NCBI GenBank assembly: GCA_021786095.1 | Contig: JAJYNX010000018.1 | Coordinates: 1 to 64,000, forward strand | Direction: 5' to 3' | Length of the DNA: 64,000 nucleotides | Source of the DNA: Actinomycetes bacterium | Lineage (GTDB): Bacteria; Actinomycetota; Acidimicrobiia; Acidimicrobiales; RAAP-2 | Shown: positions 9,675 to 19,590 of the stretch, piece by piece | Numbering within the stretch: position 1 is the stretch's first letter | Layout of the letters: the number at the start of each line of letters is the position of its first letter | The notes under the pieces: model-generated | The model's database searches: none | Seen by the model: only the letters and a program-made list of their open reading frames with translations | What the model was told of the DNA's origin: nothing | Made by a program: the position numbers and the translations under genes

Positions 9675-12149
9675 CTAGCGACGACGCGGACGCGAACCCC
9701 GACGGTTCGAGCTGTCTCCCTCGACCAGCGAGGGACTCGCCGGCCCGAGGTCGCCGATCTCGTCGGCCAACTCCGCCTCGAAGGCGGCCTCGAACGCCGA
9801 TACCGGGGCGGGGCGGTGCGAACCCTCACGCGAACCCTCACGGGAGCTCTCTCGTGAACCCTCACGGGAGCTCTCCCGCGAACCCTCACGCTCACGTCCA
9901 CGCCCCCCACTCTCACGGGCCGGACGGGGACGCTCGTCCGCCTCGACGTCCATCCCGGCGAACTCACCCGCCAGGGAGAGCGACACCTTGCCCTGAGGGT
10001 CGATGTCGTCCACGCGCACCTCGAGGGCCTGGCCCAGTTCGAGCACGTCCTCCACCTGTCCGATCCGACGTCCACCGTTGAGGGGCGACATCTTGGAGAT
10101 GTGCAGCAGACCGTCGCGTCCGGGCATGATCGAGATGAACGCGCCGAACTTGGCGAGGTTGACGACTCGACCGGGGTAGATCACACCCACCTCGGCGGTC
10201 GGCGGGTCGAGAATCATCTCGATGCGACGACGCGCCTCCTCGACCGCACGCCCGTCCTTGGCGCCGATGGTGACCGTCCCCACCACACCGTTGTCGTCCA
10301 CTGCGATGTCCGCACCCGTCTCCTGCTGCAGGGTGTTGATCACCTTGCCCTTGGGTCCGATCACCTCGCCGATCTTGTCGATCGGAATCTCCAGCGACAC
10401 GATCTTGGGCGCCACCTCAGCGACGTGGTCGCGAGGCTCAGCGATCGTTCCCGTGATCACGTCCAGGATGGTGAGGCGAGCCTGCTTGGCCTGATGCAGC
10501 GCCTGGGAGAGGACGTCAGCCGGGAGACCATCGATCTTGGTGTCGAGCTGCAGGGCGGTCACGGCGTCGGCCGTGCCCGCGACCTTGAAGTCCATGTCGC
10601 CGAAGGCATCCTCGGCACCGAGGATGTCCGTCAGGGTGACGTAGCGACCCCCGTCGTACACGAGGCCCATCGCGATACCGGCCACCGGTGCCTTGATCGG
10701 CACTCCCGCCGCCATCAGTGACAGCGTCGAGCCACACACCGACGCCATCGACGTCGATCCGTTGGACTGCAGCACGTCGGACACCACGCGCAGCGCGTAG
10801 GCGAACTCCTCCTCGCTGGGCAGGACCGGCACGAGCGCCCGCTCGGCCAGCATCCCGTGGCCAACCTCGCGACGCTTCGGCGATCCCACGCGCCCCGTCT
10901 CACCGACCGAGTAGGGCGGGAAGTTGTAGTGGTGCATGTAGCGGCGCCACTCGTCGGGCGTGATCGAGTCGATCTGCTGACGCATGCGGGGCATGCCCAG
11001 TGTGGTCACGTTGATGACCTGCGTCTCACCACGCTGGAAGAGTGCCGAGCCGTGGGTCATCGGGAAAAGGTCGATCTCGGCCGACAGCGGGCGGATGTCG
11101 GCCGCGCTGCGTCCGTCGATGCGAACTCCCTCGTCGACGATGCGCCGACGCACCTGCTGCTTGGTCAGGGCCTTGACGGCCGCCTTGATCTCGCTGAGGC
11201 GCTCGGGGAACTCGTCGGTCAGCTGCGCCACGATCGCGGCCGTCGCCTCGTCGAGGGCCGTCGCCCGCTCCTGCTTGTCCGTGCGACGGTTGGCGTCCGC
11301 CACGAGCGTCGCGCCCACGGCCTCCACCCTCGCGAACACGTCGTCCTCGTAGTCGCGAAACAGCTGGTAGGGCATCGGCGTGATGGGTCCGCGCTCCTGC
11401 ACCACCGCGCTCACCAGCTCGCGCTGGAGGTTGATCGCCTCGCGGATCCACACCTTGGACGCCTCGAGGCCCGCGCTCAGCACGTCCTCGCTCACCTTCG
11501 GAGCGCCGTCGGCGTACATGTCGAACGAGCCCGCCGTGCCCCCGGCCTCGACCATCATGATCGCCACGTCGCTGTCGGGAGCCTCACTCAGCGCCCGCCC
11601 CGCCACGACCAGTTCGAAGGTCGACGCGTCGCCCTCGGCGTAGGTCGGGTGCGCCCGCCACTCGCCCTCGGTGGTGAAGGCCATGCGAACCGCGCCGATG
11701 GGCCCGTCGAAGGGGATGCCCGAGATCATCAGAGCCGCGGACGCGGCGTTGATCGCGAGAATGTCGTGCGGATTCTCCTGGTCCGCGCTCATCACCGTGC
11801 CCACGACCTGGACCTCGTTACGGAAGCCCTTGGGGAACGAGGGGCGAAGCGGGCGGTCGATCAGGCGACAGATGAGGATCGCCTGATCCGAGGGGCGACC
11901 CTCACGGCGGAAGAAGGACCCGGGAATCTTCCCGGCGGAGTAGGCCCGCTCCTCGATGTCCACCGTCAAGGGAAAGAAGTCCATTCCCTCTCGCACGTTG
12001 CGCGACGCGGTCACGGTGGCCAGCACCATGGTGTCGCCCAGGCGAGCGAGGACGGCGCCGTCAGCGAGCTGGGCTAGCCGTCCGGCCTCGAAGCTGAGGG
12101 TCTTGTCAGTGCCCGTTAGCGGGCGGCTTACGCGGATTGCGTCGTTCAT
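9675..12149 (-). CDS. pnp: Polyribonucleotide nucleotidyltransferase (PNPase)
   Basis: Phosphorolytic 3'-5' exoribonuclease, also able to add tails to RNA. At 824 residues it is longer than the usual 700-750. Order: two RNase PH-like domains separated by a helical linker, a KH domain (IGPKGKVINTLQQETGAD), an S1 domain (YPGRVVNLAKFGAFI), then a roughly 85-residue disordered tail with Ser-Arg-Glu-Gly repeats and a basic end. The start ATG has a good AAGGAG nine bases upstream. It follows rpsO, the classic rpsO-pnp order, with a hairpin between them. Confidence 0.97.
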   Translation of the reverse strand: MNDAIRVSRPLTGTDKTLSFEAGRLAQLADGAVLARLGDTMVLATVTASRNVREGMDFFPLTVDIEERAYSAGKIPGSFFRREGRPSDQAILICRLIDRPLRPSFPKGFRNEVQVVGTVMSADQENPHDILAINAASAALMISGIPFDGPIGAVRMAFTTEGEWRAHPTYAEGDASTFELVVAGRALSEAPDSDVAIMMVEAGGTAGSFDMYADGAPKVSEDVLSAGLEASKVWIREAINLQRELVSAVVQERGPITPMPYQLFRDYEDDVFARVEAVGATLVADANRRTDKQERATALDEATAAIVAQLTDEFPERLSEIKAAVKALTKQQVRRRIVDEGVRIDGRSAADIRPLSAEIDLFPMTHGSALFQRGETQVINVTTLGMPRMRQQIDSITPDEWRRYMHHYNFPPYSVGETGRVGSPKRREVGHGMLAERALVPVLPSEEEFAYALRVVSDVLQSNGSTSMASVCGSTLSLMAAGVPIKAPVAGIAMGLVYDGGRYVTLTDILGAEDAFGDMDFKVAGTADAVTALQLDTKIDGLPADVLSQALHQAKQARLTILDVITGTIAEPRDHVAEVAPKIVSLEIPIDKIGEVIGPKGKVINTLQQETGADIAVDDNGVVGTVTIGAKDGRAVEEARRRIEMILDPPTAEVGVIYPGRVVNLAKFGAFISIMPGRDGLLHISKMSPLNGGRRIGQVEDVLELGQALEVRVDDIDPQGKVSLSLAGEFAGMDVEADERPRPARESGGRGREREGSRESSREGSRESSREGSREGSHRPAPVSAFEAAFEAELADEIGDLGPASPSLVEGDSSNRRGSRPRRR
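9823..9900 (-). repeat. 24-bp tandem repeats coding the PNPase tail
   Basis: Imperfect tandem copies of a 24-base unit built on GAACCCTCACGGGAGCTCTC (plus-strand reading) encode the SREG/SRESS octapeptide repeats of the PNPase C-terminal tail. Partial copies flank two near-complete ones. Confidence 0.8.
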
Positions 12150-12254
12150 GGCTGTGCTCCTTAAGCATCTTGCAGCACTCCGCCCGGATCCCAGTGGGCA
12201 ACCTTCGCGTTCCGCGACTGCTCTCCACTGGCGTCCGGGGCCCGGATGTGCCGA

Positions 12255-12277
12255 ACGCGCCGACGTCGTCGGCGCGT
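12255..12277 (-). terminator. rpsO-pnp intergenic hairpin
   Basis: A perfect 10-bp stem, ACGCGCCGAC (12255-12264) and GTCGGCGCGT (12268-12277), with a 3-nt loop begins nine bases past the rpsO stop. No T-run follows on the minus strand. In other bacteria this interval carries an attenuating terminator and an RNase III site; which applies here cannot be read from sequence. Confidence 0.55.
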
Positions 12278-12285
12278 CAACTCGG

Positions 12286-12543
12286 CTAGCGACGAATGCC
12301 GAGGCGACCGATCAGGGCGCGATAGCGCTCGACGTCGTCACGCTGGACGTAGTCCAGGAGACGTCGCCGCTGGCCGATGAGCATCATCAGTCCGCGTCGG
12401 GTGTGGTGATCACCCTTGTGAACCTTGAGGTGCTCGGTGAGGTGCGCGATCCGGTCCGTCAAGAGAGCGACCTGGACCTCGGGCGAGCCCGTGTCCGTGG
12501 CGTGCGCCTGATAGTCCTTGATGATCTGCTGCTTCTCAGCCAT
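12286..12543 (-). CDS. rpsO: 30S ribosomal protein S15
   Basis: Binds the 16S rRNA central-domain three-way junction during small-subunit assembly. The 85-residue protein is slightly shorter than the usual 88-89. Hallmarks are the [13 protein letters not shown] segment and the basic [19 protein letters not shown] helix that contacts rRNA. An ATG starts it after an 84-bp gap from ribF, and pnp follows after 136 bp. Confidence 0.97.
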   Translation of the reverse strand: MAEKQQIIKDYQAHATDTGSPEVQVALLTDRIAHLTEHLKVHKGDHHTRRGLMMLIGQRRRLLDYVQRDDVERYRALIGRLGIRR

Positions 12544-12627
12544 AACGTTGTGTGCCTTATGAGTCGGGTTTCCCGGTGCGCGCCGCCCACTTGACGGCCC
12601 ACACGATCAGCGTCGCTGACCGAACAC

Positions 12628-13581
12628 CTAGCCTAGCAGGGCGAATGACCCGGGCGTGAACGTCGCGAAGGCCGCGACCGTCGCCGCGACGTCTCGCTCC
12701 ATCTGAGCCACGAGGGCGTCGACGCCGTCGAAGGTCGTCTCGGGACGCAGCGCGGAGAGGAAGCTCAGGTCCAGCACCTGGTCGTACAGGTCTCCGTGGT
12801 ACCCCACGAGGTGCGCCTCGACTCGTAGATCGCCCGCGTCGTAGAACTGCGGTCGCGTGCCCACCGAGACCGCCGCCGGCCACCAGTCGCCGTCGGGCGT
12901 GTGGGCCGCACCGGCGTAGACGCCGCGCGCCGGCAGCTGCTGTCGCGCCTCGGGCTCGAGGTTCGCCGTCGCAAATCCCAGGGTGGCACCGCGAGCATCG
13001 CCGTGCACGACCGCGCCGCGCAGCGTGAAGGGCCGTCCGAGCACTCGATTCGCCCGCGCCAGATCGCCCCGGGCTAGAGCCGCGCGCACGGCGGTCGAGC
13101 TCCAACGCTCCTCGTCGCCCTCGATGCGCGCGGGGTGCACCGCGTAGCCGTGACGCTCGCCGTACGAGCGCAGCAGCGCCACGTCGCCGCGTCGTTCGTG
13201 ACCGAAGCGAAAGTCCTCGCCGACGACGACGTCGCGCACGCGCAACTGCGCCACCAGGACGCGTTCGATGAACTCCTCGGCGGACTCGCTGGCCAGCGTG
13301 TGATCGAAGCGCACGACCCGGACCTGGTCCACGCCGAGCCGGGCCATTCCCTCGATCCGCTGGCCGATCGTGCCGATCAGCCGCGGGGCGTGGGGCGGAT
13401 CGAGCACCGTCGCGGGGTGCGGGTCGAAGGTCACCACCGTGGCCGCGGCGTCACTGGCGCCCGTCAACGCACGAACCTCCACCAGAACCTGCTGATGTCC
13501 CCGGTGCAGGCCATCGAACACGCCGATCGCCACCACGCTGGGCGAGCTGGCGCGCCACTCGTCGTCGTCGATCACCCTCAC
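12628..13581 (-). CDS. ribF: Bifunctional riboflavin kinase/FAD synthetase
   Basis: Phosphorylates riboflavin to FMN and adenylates FMN to FAD. The N-terminal nucleotidyltransferase domain shows GVFDGLHRGHQ; the C-terminal kinase domain shows GFATANL (normally GFPTANL) and the downstream YHGDLYDQVLDLSFL. I place the start at the GTG at 13581, 11 bp after the truB stop, giving 317 residues; the open frame extends 19 codons upstream into truB, and GTG 13575 is also possible. It is part of the nusA-infB-truB transcription unit. Confidence 0.94.
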   Translation of the reverse strand: MRVIDDDEWRASSPSVVAIGVFDGLHRGHQQVLVEVRALTGASDAAATVVTFDPHPATVLDPPHAPRLIGTIGQRIEGMARLGVDQVRVVRFDHTLASESAEEFIERVLVAQLRVRDVVVGEDFRFGHERRGDVALLRSYGERHGYAVHPARIEGDEERWSSTAVRAALARGDLARANRVLGRPFTLRGAVVHGDARGATLGFATANLEPEARQQLPARGVYAGAAHTPDGDWWPAAVSVGTRPQFYDAGDLRVEAHLVGYHGDLYDQVLDLSFLSALRPETTFDGVDALVAQMERDVAATVAAFATFTPGSFALLG

Positions 13582-13591
13582 GGGGCTCAAC

Positions 13592-14482
13592 CTACCCGGC
13601 CGCCGGGAGCACGACGTCCGGCTGCCACCGACCGTCACGCGCGACGAGGATACCGATCAGGCCCCCGTGCCGATCGAGCGCGACCAGGTGCCGTGAACCA
13701 GTTGGCGCGTCGGCCACGTCCAGTCGCTGACCGCGTCGCATCGCCACCTCGTCGACCTCGGAGAGGGCGACCGCGGGGAGATCGGTCACCAGCTCACGCG
13801 CGGGCGACACCACCGAGTTCCCGCGCGCGACCCGCTCGGCGACCTCCTCGAGGGTGAGCGCGTCGGCGACGCGATGGGAGCCACTGGCGAGCCGTCGCAG
13901 CGAGTCCAGGTGCGCCAGGGTCCCGAGTCGCTGGGCCGCGTCGCTCACCAGCACCCGCACGTACGTACCCGGCGAGCAGGTGACGGTGAACGCCCACCGG
14001 TCGGGACGTTCGGTGTGACGCAGCTCGAAGCTCACCACCTCGATCGGTCGCGGCTCGCGCGGGACCTCGACGCCGTCGCGAGCGAGCTCGTGGAGGCGCC
14101 GACCGCCCACCTTGAGCGCCGAGACCATCGGTGGCACCTGGAACTGCGTCCCATGAAACGATGCCGCAACGCCGTCCAGGTCAGCCTGGTCCAGCTCGGG
14201 CACCGTCGCCCGTCCCACCTCGCGGCCATCCGCGTCCAGGGAGTCGGTGGCCACACCCACGACCGCCGTGCCCTCGTAGCGCTTGAGCCCCGCCTGGGCG
14301 AAGCGCAGGAGACGCGTCGCCGGACCCACCGCGACGACGAGCAGGCCCGTCGCCATCGGATCGAGCGTGCCCGCGTGGCCGACGCGGCGCTGGCCCAGCA
14401 GGCGACGGAGGCGATCGACCACGTCGTGACTCGTCATCGCTCCGGGCTTGTCGACCAGCACGACCCCGCTAGTCGTGCTCAC
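13592..14482 (-). CDS. truB: tRNA pseudouridine-55 synthase
   Basis: Makes the universal pseudouridine in the T-loop of tRNAs. The 296-residue protein has the catalytic-aspartate motif GHAGTLDPMATG, the KPxGMTS-like entry VDKPGAMTSHDVV, the YEGTA strand, and a C-terminal PUA-like part. The GTG start at 14482 overlaps the rbfA stop by 14 bp, indicating translational coupling. Confidence 0.96.
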   Translation of the reverse strand: MSTTSGVVLVDKPGAMTSHDVVDRLRRLLGQRRVGHAGTLDPMATGLLVVAVGPATRLLRFAQAGLKRYEGTAVVGVATDSLDADGREVGRATVPELDQADLDGVAASFHGTQFQVPPMVSALKVGGRRLHELARDGVEVPREPRPIEVVSFELRHTERPDRWAFTVTCSPGTYVRVLVSDAAQRLGTLAHLDSLRRLASGSHRVADALTLEEVAERVARGNSVVSPARELVTDLPAVALSEVDEVAMRRGQRLDVADAPTGSRHLVALDRHGGLIGILVARDGRWQPDVVLPAAG

Positions 14483-14828
14483 GGTGCCGCCGGCGCAGGA
14501 TCTCCTCGACCGCCGACCCCTGTGCGATGGCCGGGTCGGCCGCGAACGTCAACTTGGGAGTGCGCTTGAGCCGCGTCTGCGCGTTCACCGACGCCTGGAT
14601 CTGAGCGCGATGCTCGTCGAGGGCCTCGCGCGCGGCGTCGCTTATCGAGTCCAGGTAGACGCTGGCCTGGCGCAGGTCGGGTGTCACCTCGACACCGGTC
14701 ACCGTCAACAGGCCCAGACGGTCGTCGAGGTCAGCCCAGCGCACCAACTCCTCGGAGATCACCTCGCGCAGGATCTGGTTCACCCGCGCCGAGCGCGGAT
14801 AGGGGTGGCGACCGGTCGCGTGGGCCAC
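14469..14828 (-). CDS. rbfA: Ribosome-binding factor A
   Basis: KH-fold assembly factor for 16S rRNA maturation and cold adaptation. From the GTG at 14828 the protein is 119 residues, beginning VAHATGRHPYPRSARVNQILRE as in actinobacterial RbfA; that start lies one base after the infB stop. The frame stays open upstream to 14879, which would overlap infB. The conserved ARVNQILREVISEEL helix and SVYLDSI strand support the call. Confidence 0.93.
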   Translation of the reverse strand: MAHATGRHPYPRSARVNQILREVISEELVRWADLDDRLGLLTVTGVEVTPDLRQASVYLDSISDAAREALDEHRAQIQASVNAQTRLKRTPKLTFAADPAIAQGSAVEEILRRRHREHD

Positions 14829-14829
14829 G

Positions 14830-17586
14830 CTAGGCCGTTCGCGGGATCTCGCGCTCGTCGAAGGTCTCGATGATGTCACCCTCCTTCAAGTCCTGGTAGT
14901 CGGACAGGCCGATACCACACTCGAAGCCCGCCGCCACCTCGCGTGCGTCATCCTTGAAGCGGCGCAACGACGTGATCGTGCCCTTCCAGATAATCGTGCC
15001 CTCGCGAAGGAATCGCACCTTCGAGCCCCGCGTGATCACGCCCTCACGCACGAAGCAGCCGGCGATCGCTCCGATACGCGGCACGCGGAACACCTCGCGA
15101 ACCTCCGCCTCCCCGGTGACGACCTCCTCGAAGACCGGCGACAAGAGACCCACCATCGCAGCCTCAATCTCCTCGATGAGCTTGTAGATGATCTCGTAGG
15201 TCCGGATCTCCACGCCCTCGGACTCGGCGAGCTCGCGGCTACGACGGTCCGGGCGCACGTTGAAGCCGATGATCGTCGCGCCCGACGCCTTGGCCAGCTG
15301 CACGTCGTTCTCCGTGATGCCGCCCACGCCACGATGGACGATGACCAGTTTCACGTCATCGCGCTCCAACTTGCGCAGCGACTCCGTGCAGGCCTCGAGT
15401 GAGCCCTGCACGTCCGCCTTGAGCACGACGTTGAGAGTGGCCGTCTCGCCACGCTGGATCTGCTCGAAGAGGTCCTCCAGTCGCGCGCCGCTCGCGGCCG
15501 CGACCGGCTGATGGCCGATGAGACGCACGCGCTGGGCCCGCGCCTCGGCCAACGACCGCGCGTGTGCCAGGTCGTCGGCCACCCGCATCTCGTCACCCGC
15601 CATGGGCGGCTCGCTGAAGCCGAGGACTCGCACCGGCGTCGACGGACCCGCCGTGGTCACCGCCTTGCCGTTGTCATCGATGAGGGCCTTCACCTTGCCG
15701 TAGGCCGCGCCGGCCACGACCGGGTCCCCGACTGTGAGGAGGCCCTTCTGGACGATCACCGTCGCGACCGGGCCCCGTCCGACCTCGAGGTTCGCCTCGA
15801 GCACGGTACCCATGGCCCGGCCCTTCGGGCGCGCGCGCAGCTCGCCGATCTCCGCGACCAGCAGGACCTGCTCGAGCAACTCATCGATGCCGATCCCCTG
15901 TAGCGCAGAGATCTCGACGCAGATGGTGTCCCCACCCCACTTCTCGGGAACCAGACCGTGCTCACTGATCTGCTGGAGCACCCGATCAGGATTCGCGTCG
16001 GGACGGTCGATCTTGTTGATCGCGACGATGAGGGGCACACCCGCCGACTTGGCGTGATTGATGGCCTCCACGGTCTGGGGCATGACGCCATCGTCGGCCG
16101 CGACCACCAGGATGACAATGTCGGTGACGTCCGCGCCACGCGCGCGCATGGCGGTGAAGGCCTCGTGACCGGGGGTGTCCAGGAACGTGATGGTCTTGCC
16201 GTGCCACGAGACCTGGTAGGCGCCGATGTGCTGGGTGATCCCGCCGGCCTCGCCGGCGACCACGTTGGTCTTGCGGATCTGATCGAGCAGCTTGGTCTTG
16301 CCGTGGTCCACGTGACCCATCACGGTCACGACTGGGGGCCGCGGCGCCGCCGGGATCTCGTCGTCGAGGTCGTCCTCGTCGAAGAACTTCGCCAGCAGCG
16401 CGGCCTCCTGCTGCTCGCCGGGGTCCACGAGGTGGACCGTGGCGCCTACTTCCGCCGCGTACAGCTCGATCATGTCGTCGCTCAGGGCCTGCACCGCCGT
16501 GACGATCTCACCCTGGAGGAACAGAAAGCGGATGATGTCGGCCGCGCTGCGATTCAGCTTGGGGCCCACGTCCTTGGCGGTCGAGCCCCGCTCGATGATG
16601 ATCTCGCCCTCGGGAACCGGGGCGCTGCTGGGCTGCCACGTGGTCATCTGGGTCGGCTCGAGCTCCTCGCTGTTGCGGCGCCGACGGCGCGTCGTCTTGC
16701 GCTGGGAACCGCGCGGACCACCCGTCCCCCGACCCGCGGGCGGACGTCCGGGCGCCATAGGCGCTCCGCCCGTGCCGCCGGGGCGGCTCCCGGCGAATCC
16801 CGTGCCACCAGGGCGCGATGGTCCGGTGCCGCGCGGCGCCCCCGACGGGGCCCGCGAGGCACCCGGGCGGCTAGCGCCCGCACCCACCGGGCGACCGGTT
16901 GGATTCGACGGCGAACGGCGACCCGGTGGCGGGGGGATCGGTCGGCCGGTCGCGCTGAGGGGTCGGCCCGGCGGCGGCGGGATCGGCCGGCCCGTCGCGC
17001 TGAGGGGGGGTCGCGCACCGGGCGTCGCGCCGGGTCCGCCGGCGGGACGCTGGGTCGGTCGAATCGTGGTGGGCCCCGACGGTGGAACGCTCCGAGGGGC
17101 GGCGGGCTTGGGGGCGGGGGCCGTCCGGCTCCTCACTCCGCGAGGTGCCGTCTCGGACTCGCCGGACGTCGGCGGGGACGACGGAGCACCGCTGGGCGCC
17201 GGGGCCGACGGGGGCGCCGCGGCCGCGGACGCGGCGGGGGGCACGGTGGGGGCCACCGGTGCGACGGGCACCATCGCAGCCGGCGCGGGCGCGGCGGTGG
17301 GCGCCACCGGCGCGGGCGCGGCGGGTGACGCGGGCGGGCGCGGGGGGGGCGATGGCACCGTGGCCGACGTCGACCGCGTGACCGCGTGACCCTCGGCCGG
17401 TGCCGTGGCGCGACGCAGCCCGTCGGCGTCCGCGCGCCGACGAATGCGGTCGGCCTGGGCGTCCTCGATGGACGCGGAGGGGCTCGAGGCGCCAATGCCC
17501 AGTTTCTGGGCGAGCGCCAGCAGCTCCTTGCTCGTCATTCCGAGCTCCTTGGACAACTCGTGGACTCGGATTTTCTTCAGCGCCAA
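14830..17586 (-). CDS. infB: Translation initiation factor IF-2
   Basis: GTPase that brings initiator tRNA to the 30S subunit and promotes subunit joining. At 918 residues it has a short IF2_N domain ([16 protein letters not shown]), a roughly 230-residue Pro/Ala/Gly/Arg-rich disordered segment, a second IF2_N domain near 320-390, then the G domain: G1 GHVDHGKT (424-431), [12 protein letters not shown]. Domains II, III and C2 follow. The start is TTG at 17586 with GAGGGA six bases upstream. It lies between ylxR and rbfA. Confidence 0.97.
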   Translation of the reverse strand: MALKKIRVHELSKELGMTSKELLALAQKLGIGASSPSASIEDAQADRIRRRADADGLRRATAPAEGHAVTRSTSATVPSPPPRPPASPAAPAPVAPTAAPAPAAMVPVAPVAPTVPPAASAAAAPPSAPAPSGAPSSPPTSGESETAPRGVRSRTAPAPKPAAPRSVPPSGPTTIRPTQRPAGGPGATPGARPPLSATGRPIPPPPGRPLSATGRPIPPPPGRRSPSNPTGRPVGAGASRPGASRAPSGAPRGTGPSRPGGTGFAGSRPGGTGGAPMAPGRPPAGRGTGGPRGSQRKTTRRRRRNSEELEPTQMTTWQPSSAPVPEGEIIIERGSTAKDVGPKLNRSAADIIRFLFLQGEIVTAVQALSDDMIELYAAEVGATVHLVDPGEQQEAALLAKFFDEDDLDDEIPAAPRPPVVTVMGHVDHGKTKLLDQIRKTNVVAGEAGGITQHIGAYQVSWHGKTITFLDTPGHEAFTAMRARGADVTDIVILVVAADDGVMPQTVEAINHAKSAGVPLIVAINKIDRPDANPDRVLQQISEHGLVPEKWGGDTICVEISALQGIGIDELLEQVLLVAEIGELRARPKGRAMGTVLEANLEVGRGPVATVIVQKGLLTVGDPVVAGAAYGKVKALIDDNGKAVTTAGPSTPVRVLGFSEPPMAGDEMRVADDLAHARSLAEARAQRVRLIGHQPVAAASGARLEDLFEQIQRGETATLNVVLKADVQGSLEACTESLRKLERDDVKLVIVHRGVGGITENDVQLAKASGATIIGFNVRPDRRSRELAESEGVEIRTYEIIYKLIEEIEAAMVGLLSPVFEEVVTGEAEVREVFRVPRIGAIAGCFVREGVITRGSKVRFLREGTIIWKGTITSLRRFKDDAREVAAGFECGIGLSDYQDLKEGDIIETFDEREIPRTA
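16923..17008 (-). repeat. About 45-bp repeat in the IF-2 linker
   Basis: Two adjacent near-identical copies of a GC-rich unit encode [14 protein letters not shown] repeats (protein residues about 196-223) in the disordered linker of IF-2. Confidence 0.65.
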
Positions 17587-17647
17587 AACATTCCCTCACG
17601 TCGCGTGCCTGCGTCGACCGCACGCACAGTTACCTATTCTTTCACAA

Positions 17648-17905
17648 CTACGACCCCTCGAGGCCCTCTCGCCCTCGCCAGAGTCGCTGCACGCTCACCA
17701 GGTCCGCCTCGGTGACCTCCCTGCGCAGGGCCCGGCTCAGCGAACGGGCCGAGAGCCGGGTCGCGCAGAGCGTGTCGGCACAGCACCAGGCGCCCCGCCC
17801 GGTTCCGCGACCGAGATACCACCCGGCCGCACCACGGCCCAGTCGCACCATCGCCGCGTCGTCTCGACGCGCGCGACACACGACGCACGTCCGACGCGGC
17901 GCTAT
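17648..17905 (-). CDS. ylxR: YlxR-family RNA-binding protein
   Basis: Small nucleic-acid-binding protein encoded between nusA and infB in most Gram-positives; a transcription regulator and RNase P modulator in some. The frame reads RTCVVCRARR, then GRGTGRGAW and SRALRR, the YlxR (DUF448) pattern. There is no ATG, GTG or TTG upstream of the conserved RTCVVC. A minus-strand TGA lies at 17924-17926. Between it and the motif the only start-like codon is ATA at 17905, which overlaps the nusA TAG stop (ATAG) and has GGAGG six bases upstream; this gives 85 residues. A GTG at 17881 would drop the first cysteine and has no ribosome site. Confidence 0.75.
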   Translation of the reverse strand: MAPRRTCVVCRARRDDAAMVRLGRGAAGWYLGRGTGRGAWCCADTLCATRLSARSLSRALRREVTEADLVSVQRLWRGREGLEGS

Positions 17906-19056
17906 TCGCCGCCTCCGGACCCGTCATCGCCGACCTCAGTGCGCACCACGACCTCCTCCATCCGGCCGTCGGGCTCGACGAGGATGTCCTCCACGACCGA
18001 CGCCTCGGCGTCCGACCGCTCCACGCGCACCGTCTCATCGACCACGACGTCGCCCTCGGTCCACACCTCGTCGACCACCTCTTCCTCGACCCCCTCGTAC
18101 TCGGAGCGGATGTCGATGCGCCAGCCGGTAAGCCGCGCGGCGAGCCGCGCGTTCTGGCCCTCCTTGCCGATCGCCAGTGACAACTGCTGCTCGTGCACGA
18201 TGACCGTCGCCAACCCCTCCGTCTCGTCGAGGCGCACCTCGCGTACCCGTGCCGGCTGCAGAGCCGCCTGGATGAACTCGACCGGGTCAGTGCTGAAGGG
18301 AACGACGTCGATCCGCTCGCTACGCAACTCGTTGGTGATGTTGCGCACGCGCGATCCGCGCGCGCCCACGCACGCGCCCACGGGATCGACCATGGCGTCG
18401 TTGGACGCGACGGCCACCTTCGAGCGGTGGCCGGGCTCGCGGGCCAGGGCCTTGATCTCCACGATACCGTTGGCGATCTCGGGAACCTCGATCTCGAACA
18501 ACTTGGCGACGAGGGCGGGGTGAGTCCGGCTCACCACGATCTGGGGACCCTTGCTCGTCTTTCGCACCTCGACGATGTACACCTTGATCCGCGCCCCGTG
18601 CTCGTAGCGCTCGAACGCGATCTGCTCGGCCTGCGGCAGCAGCGCCTCCACGCGTCCGAGGTCCAAGAGCGTGTAACGGTTGTCGTTCTGCTGAACGGTT
18701 CCGGACACGATGTCGCCTTCGCGATTCGCGAACTCCTCATACATCTGGCGGCGCTGGATATCGCGAATCAGCTGCATCAGGACCTGCTTGGCCGTCTGGG
18801 CGGCGATTCGTCCGAAGTCCTCCGGCGTCGCGTCCCACTCGCGCGTGACGTTCCCGTCGAGGTCCAACTCGAGCCCCCACACCTTGATCTCACCGGTCTC
18901 GGGGTTGATCTCGACCTCGGCGTCCTCCGCCGAGTCCACCCGACGCTTGTACGCGGCGAGCAGCGCGTTGGCCAGAGCCACGAGCAACTCCCCCTCGTCG
19001 ATGTTCTGGTCGCGCGCAATCTGGCCCAACGCCTCTAGGAACTCAAAATTAGCCAT
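17902..19056 (-). CDS. nusA: Transcription termination/antitermination factor NusA
   Basis: RNA-polymerase-associated factor controlling pausing, termination and rRNA antitermination. The 384-residue protein has the N-terminal polymerase-binding domain (MANFEFLEALGQIARD), an S1 domain (GDIVSGTVQQNDNRYTLLDL), two KH domains (DPVGACVGARGSRVRNI and the following motif), then an acidic tail instead of the proteobacterial repeats. The ATG at 19056 follows the rimP stop by 2 bp with AGGAAGGG upstream; the frame is open further into rimP. The stop overlaps the putative ylxR start. Confidence 0.96.
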   Translation of the reverse strand: MANFEFLEALGQIARDQNIDEGELLVALANALLAAYKRRVDSAEDAEVEINPETGEIKVWGLELDLDGNVTREWDATPEDFGRIAAQTAKQVLMQLIRDIQRRQMYEEFANREGDIVSGTVQQNDNRYTLLDLGRVEALLPQAEQIAFERYEHGARIKVYIVEVRKTSKGPQIVVSRTHPALVAKLFEIEVPEIANGIVEIKALAREPGHRSKVAVASNDAMVDPVGACVGARGSRVRNITNELRSERIDVVPFSTDPVEFIQAALQPARVREVRLDETEGLATVIVHEQQLSLAIGKEGQNARLAARLTGWRIDIRSEYEGVEEEVVDEVWTEGDVVVDETVRVERSDAEASVVEDILVEPDGRMEEVVVRTEVGDDGSGGGE

Positions 19057-19058
19057 GC

Positions 19059-19556
19059 TCAGCCCTTCCTGCTCGTCAGTGGACTCGTGGCCGGTGCGCG
19101 AGACGGCGTCGGCTTCGCCGAGGCCCCCCAGACAAAGACCGTGCGCGCCCGTTCGATGTCGTCGAAGGCCACCCGCACCTCCCCCGCCTGCGCGTCGTCG
19201 ATCAGCACACCGTGCTCGTCCGCCGCTCGCAGCACGCCTTCGAGACGACGTGTCGACGACTCGGCCCGCCGCTCGCGCAGCGTCACGAGCTCGCCGATGG
19301 CGTGCGAGAAGTGCACGGGAGTGCGCAGTCGTCGCTCGAGGCCGGGGCTCGACACGTCCAGCGTGTAGTGGCTCGGGATCGGGTCGTGCTCGTCCAACCA
19401 CTGCGACAGGAGCCGATTCGCACTCGTGAGAACATCCAGGTCGACCCCGCCCTCGCGGTACACCGTGACCGCGAGCGTGCCCGCGGTGAGTTCCAGGTCG
19501 TAGAGCTCGAGATCGAGGGTCGCGAGCAGCGTACGGAACGTCTGGTCGAGCTCCAC
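19059..19556 (-). CDS. rimP: Ribosome maturation factor RimP
   Basis: Assembly factor for the 30S subunit. The 165-residue protein carries the family signature YTLDVSSPGLERRLRTPVHF and the second SH3-like domain with LEGVLRAADEHGVLI. The GTG at 19556 is preceded by AGGAG at ideal spacing. It begins a new transcription unit: the proS terminator lies 35-65 bp upstream. Confidence 0.93.
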   Translation of the reverse strand: MELDQTFRTLLATLDLELYDLELTAGTLAVTVYREGGVDLDVLTSANRLLSQWLDEHDPIPSHYTLDVSSPGLERRLRTPVHFSHAIGELVTLRERRAESSTRRLEGVLRAADEHGVLIDDAQAGEVRVAFDDIERARTVFVWGASAKPTPSRAPATSPLTSRKG

Positions 19557-19590
19557 GTCGATCTCCTCTCTCTCGGGGAACGATGGACAT

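Noticed and set aside
10857..12077. A 406-codon plus-strand open frame opposite pnp
   Set aside because: Antisense shadow with no domain resemblance.
17634..18038. A 134-codon minus-strand frame covering the ylxR region
   Set aside because: Its translation is Arg/Ser-rich and lacks the CxxC and GRGxxxY/W pattern; the neighbouring frame carries the YlxR signature.
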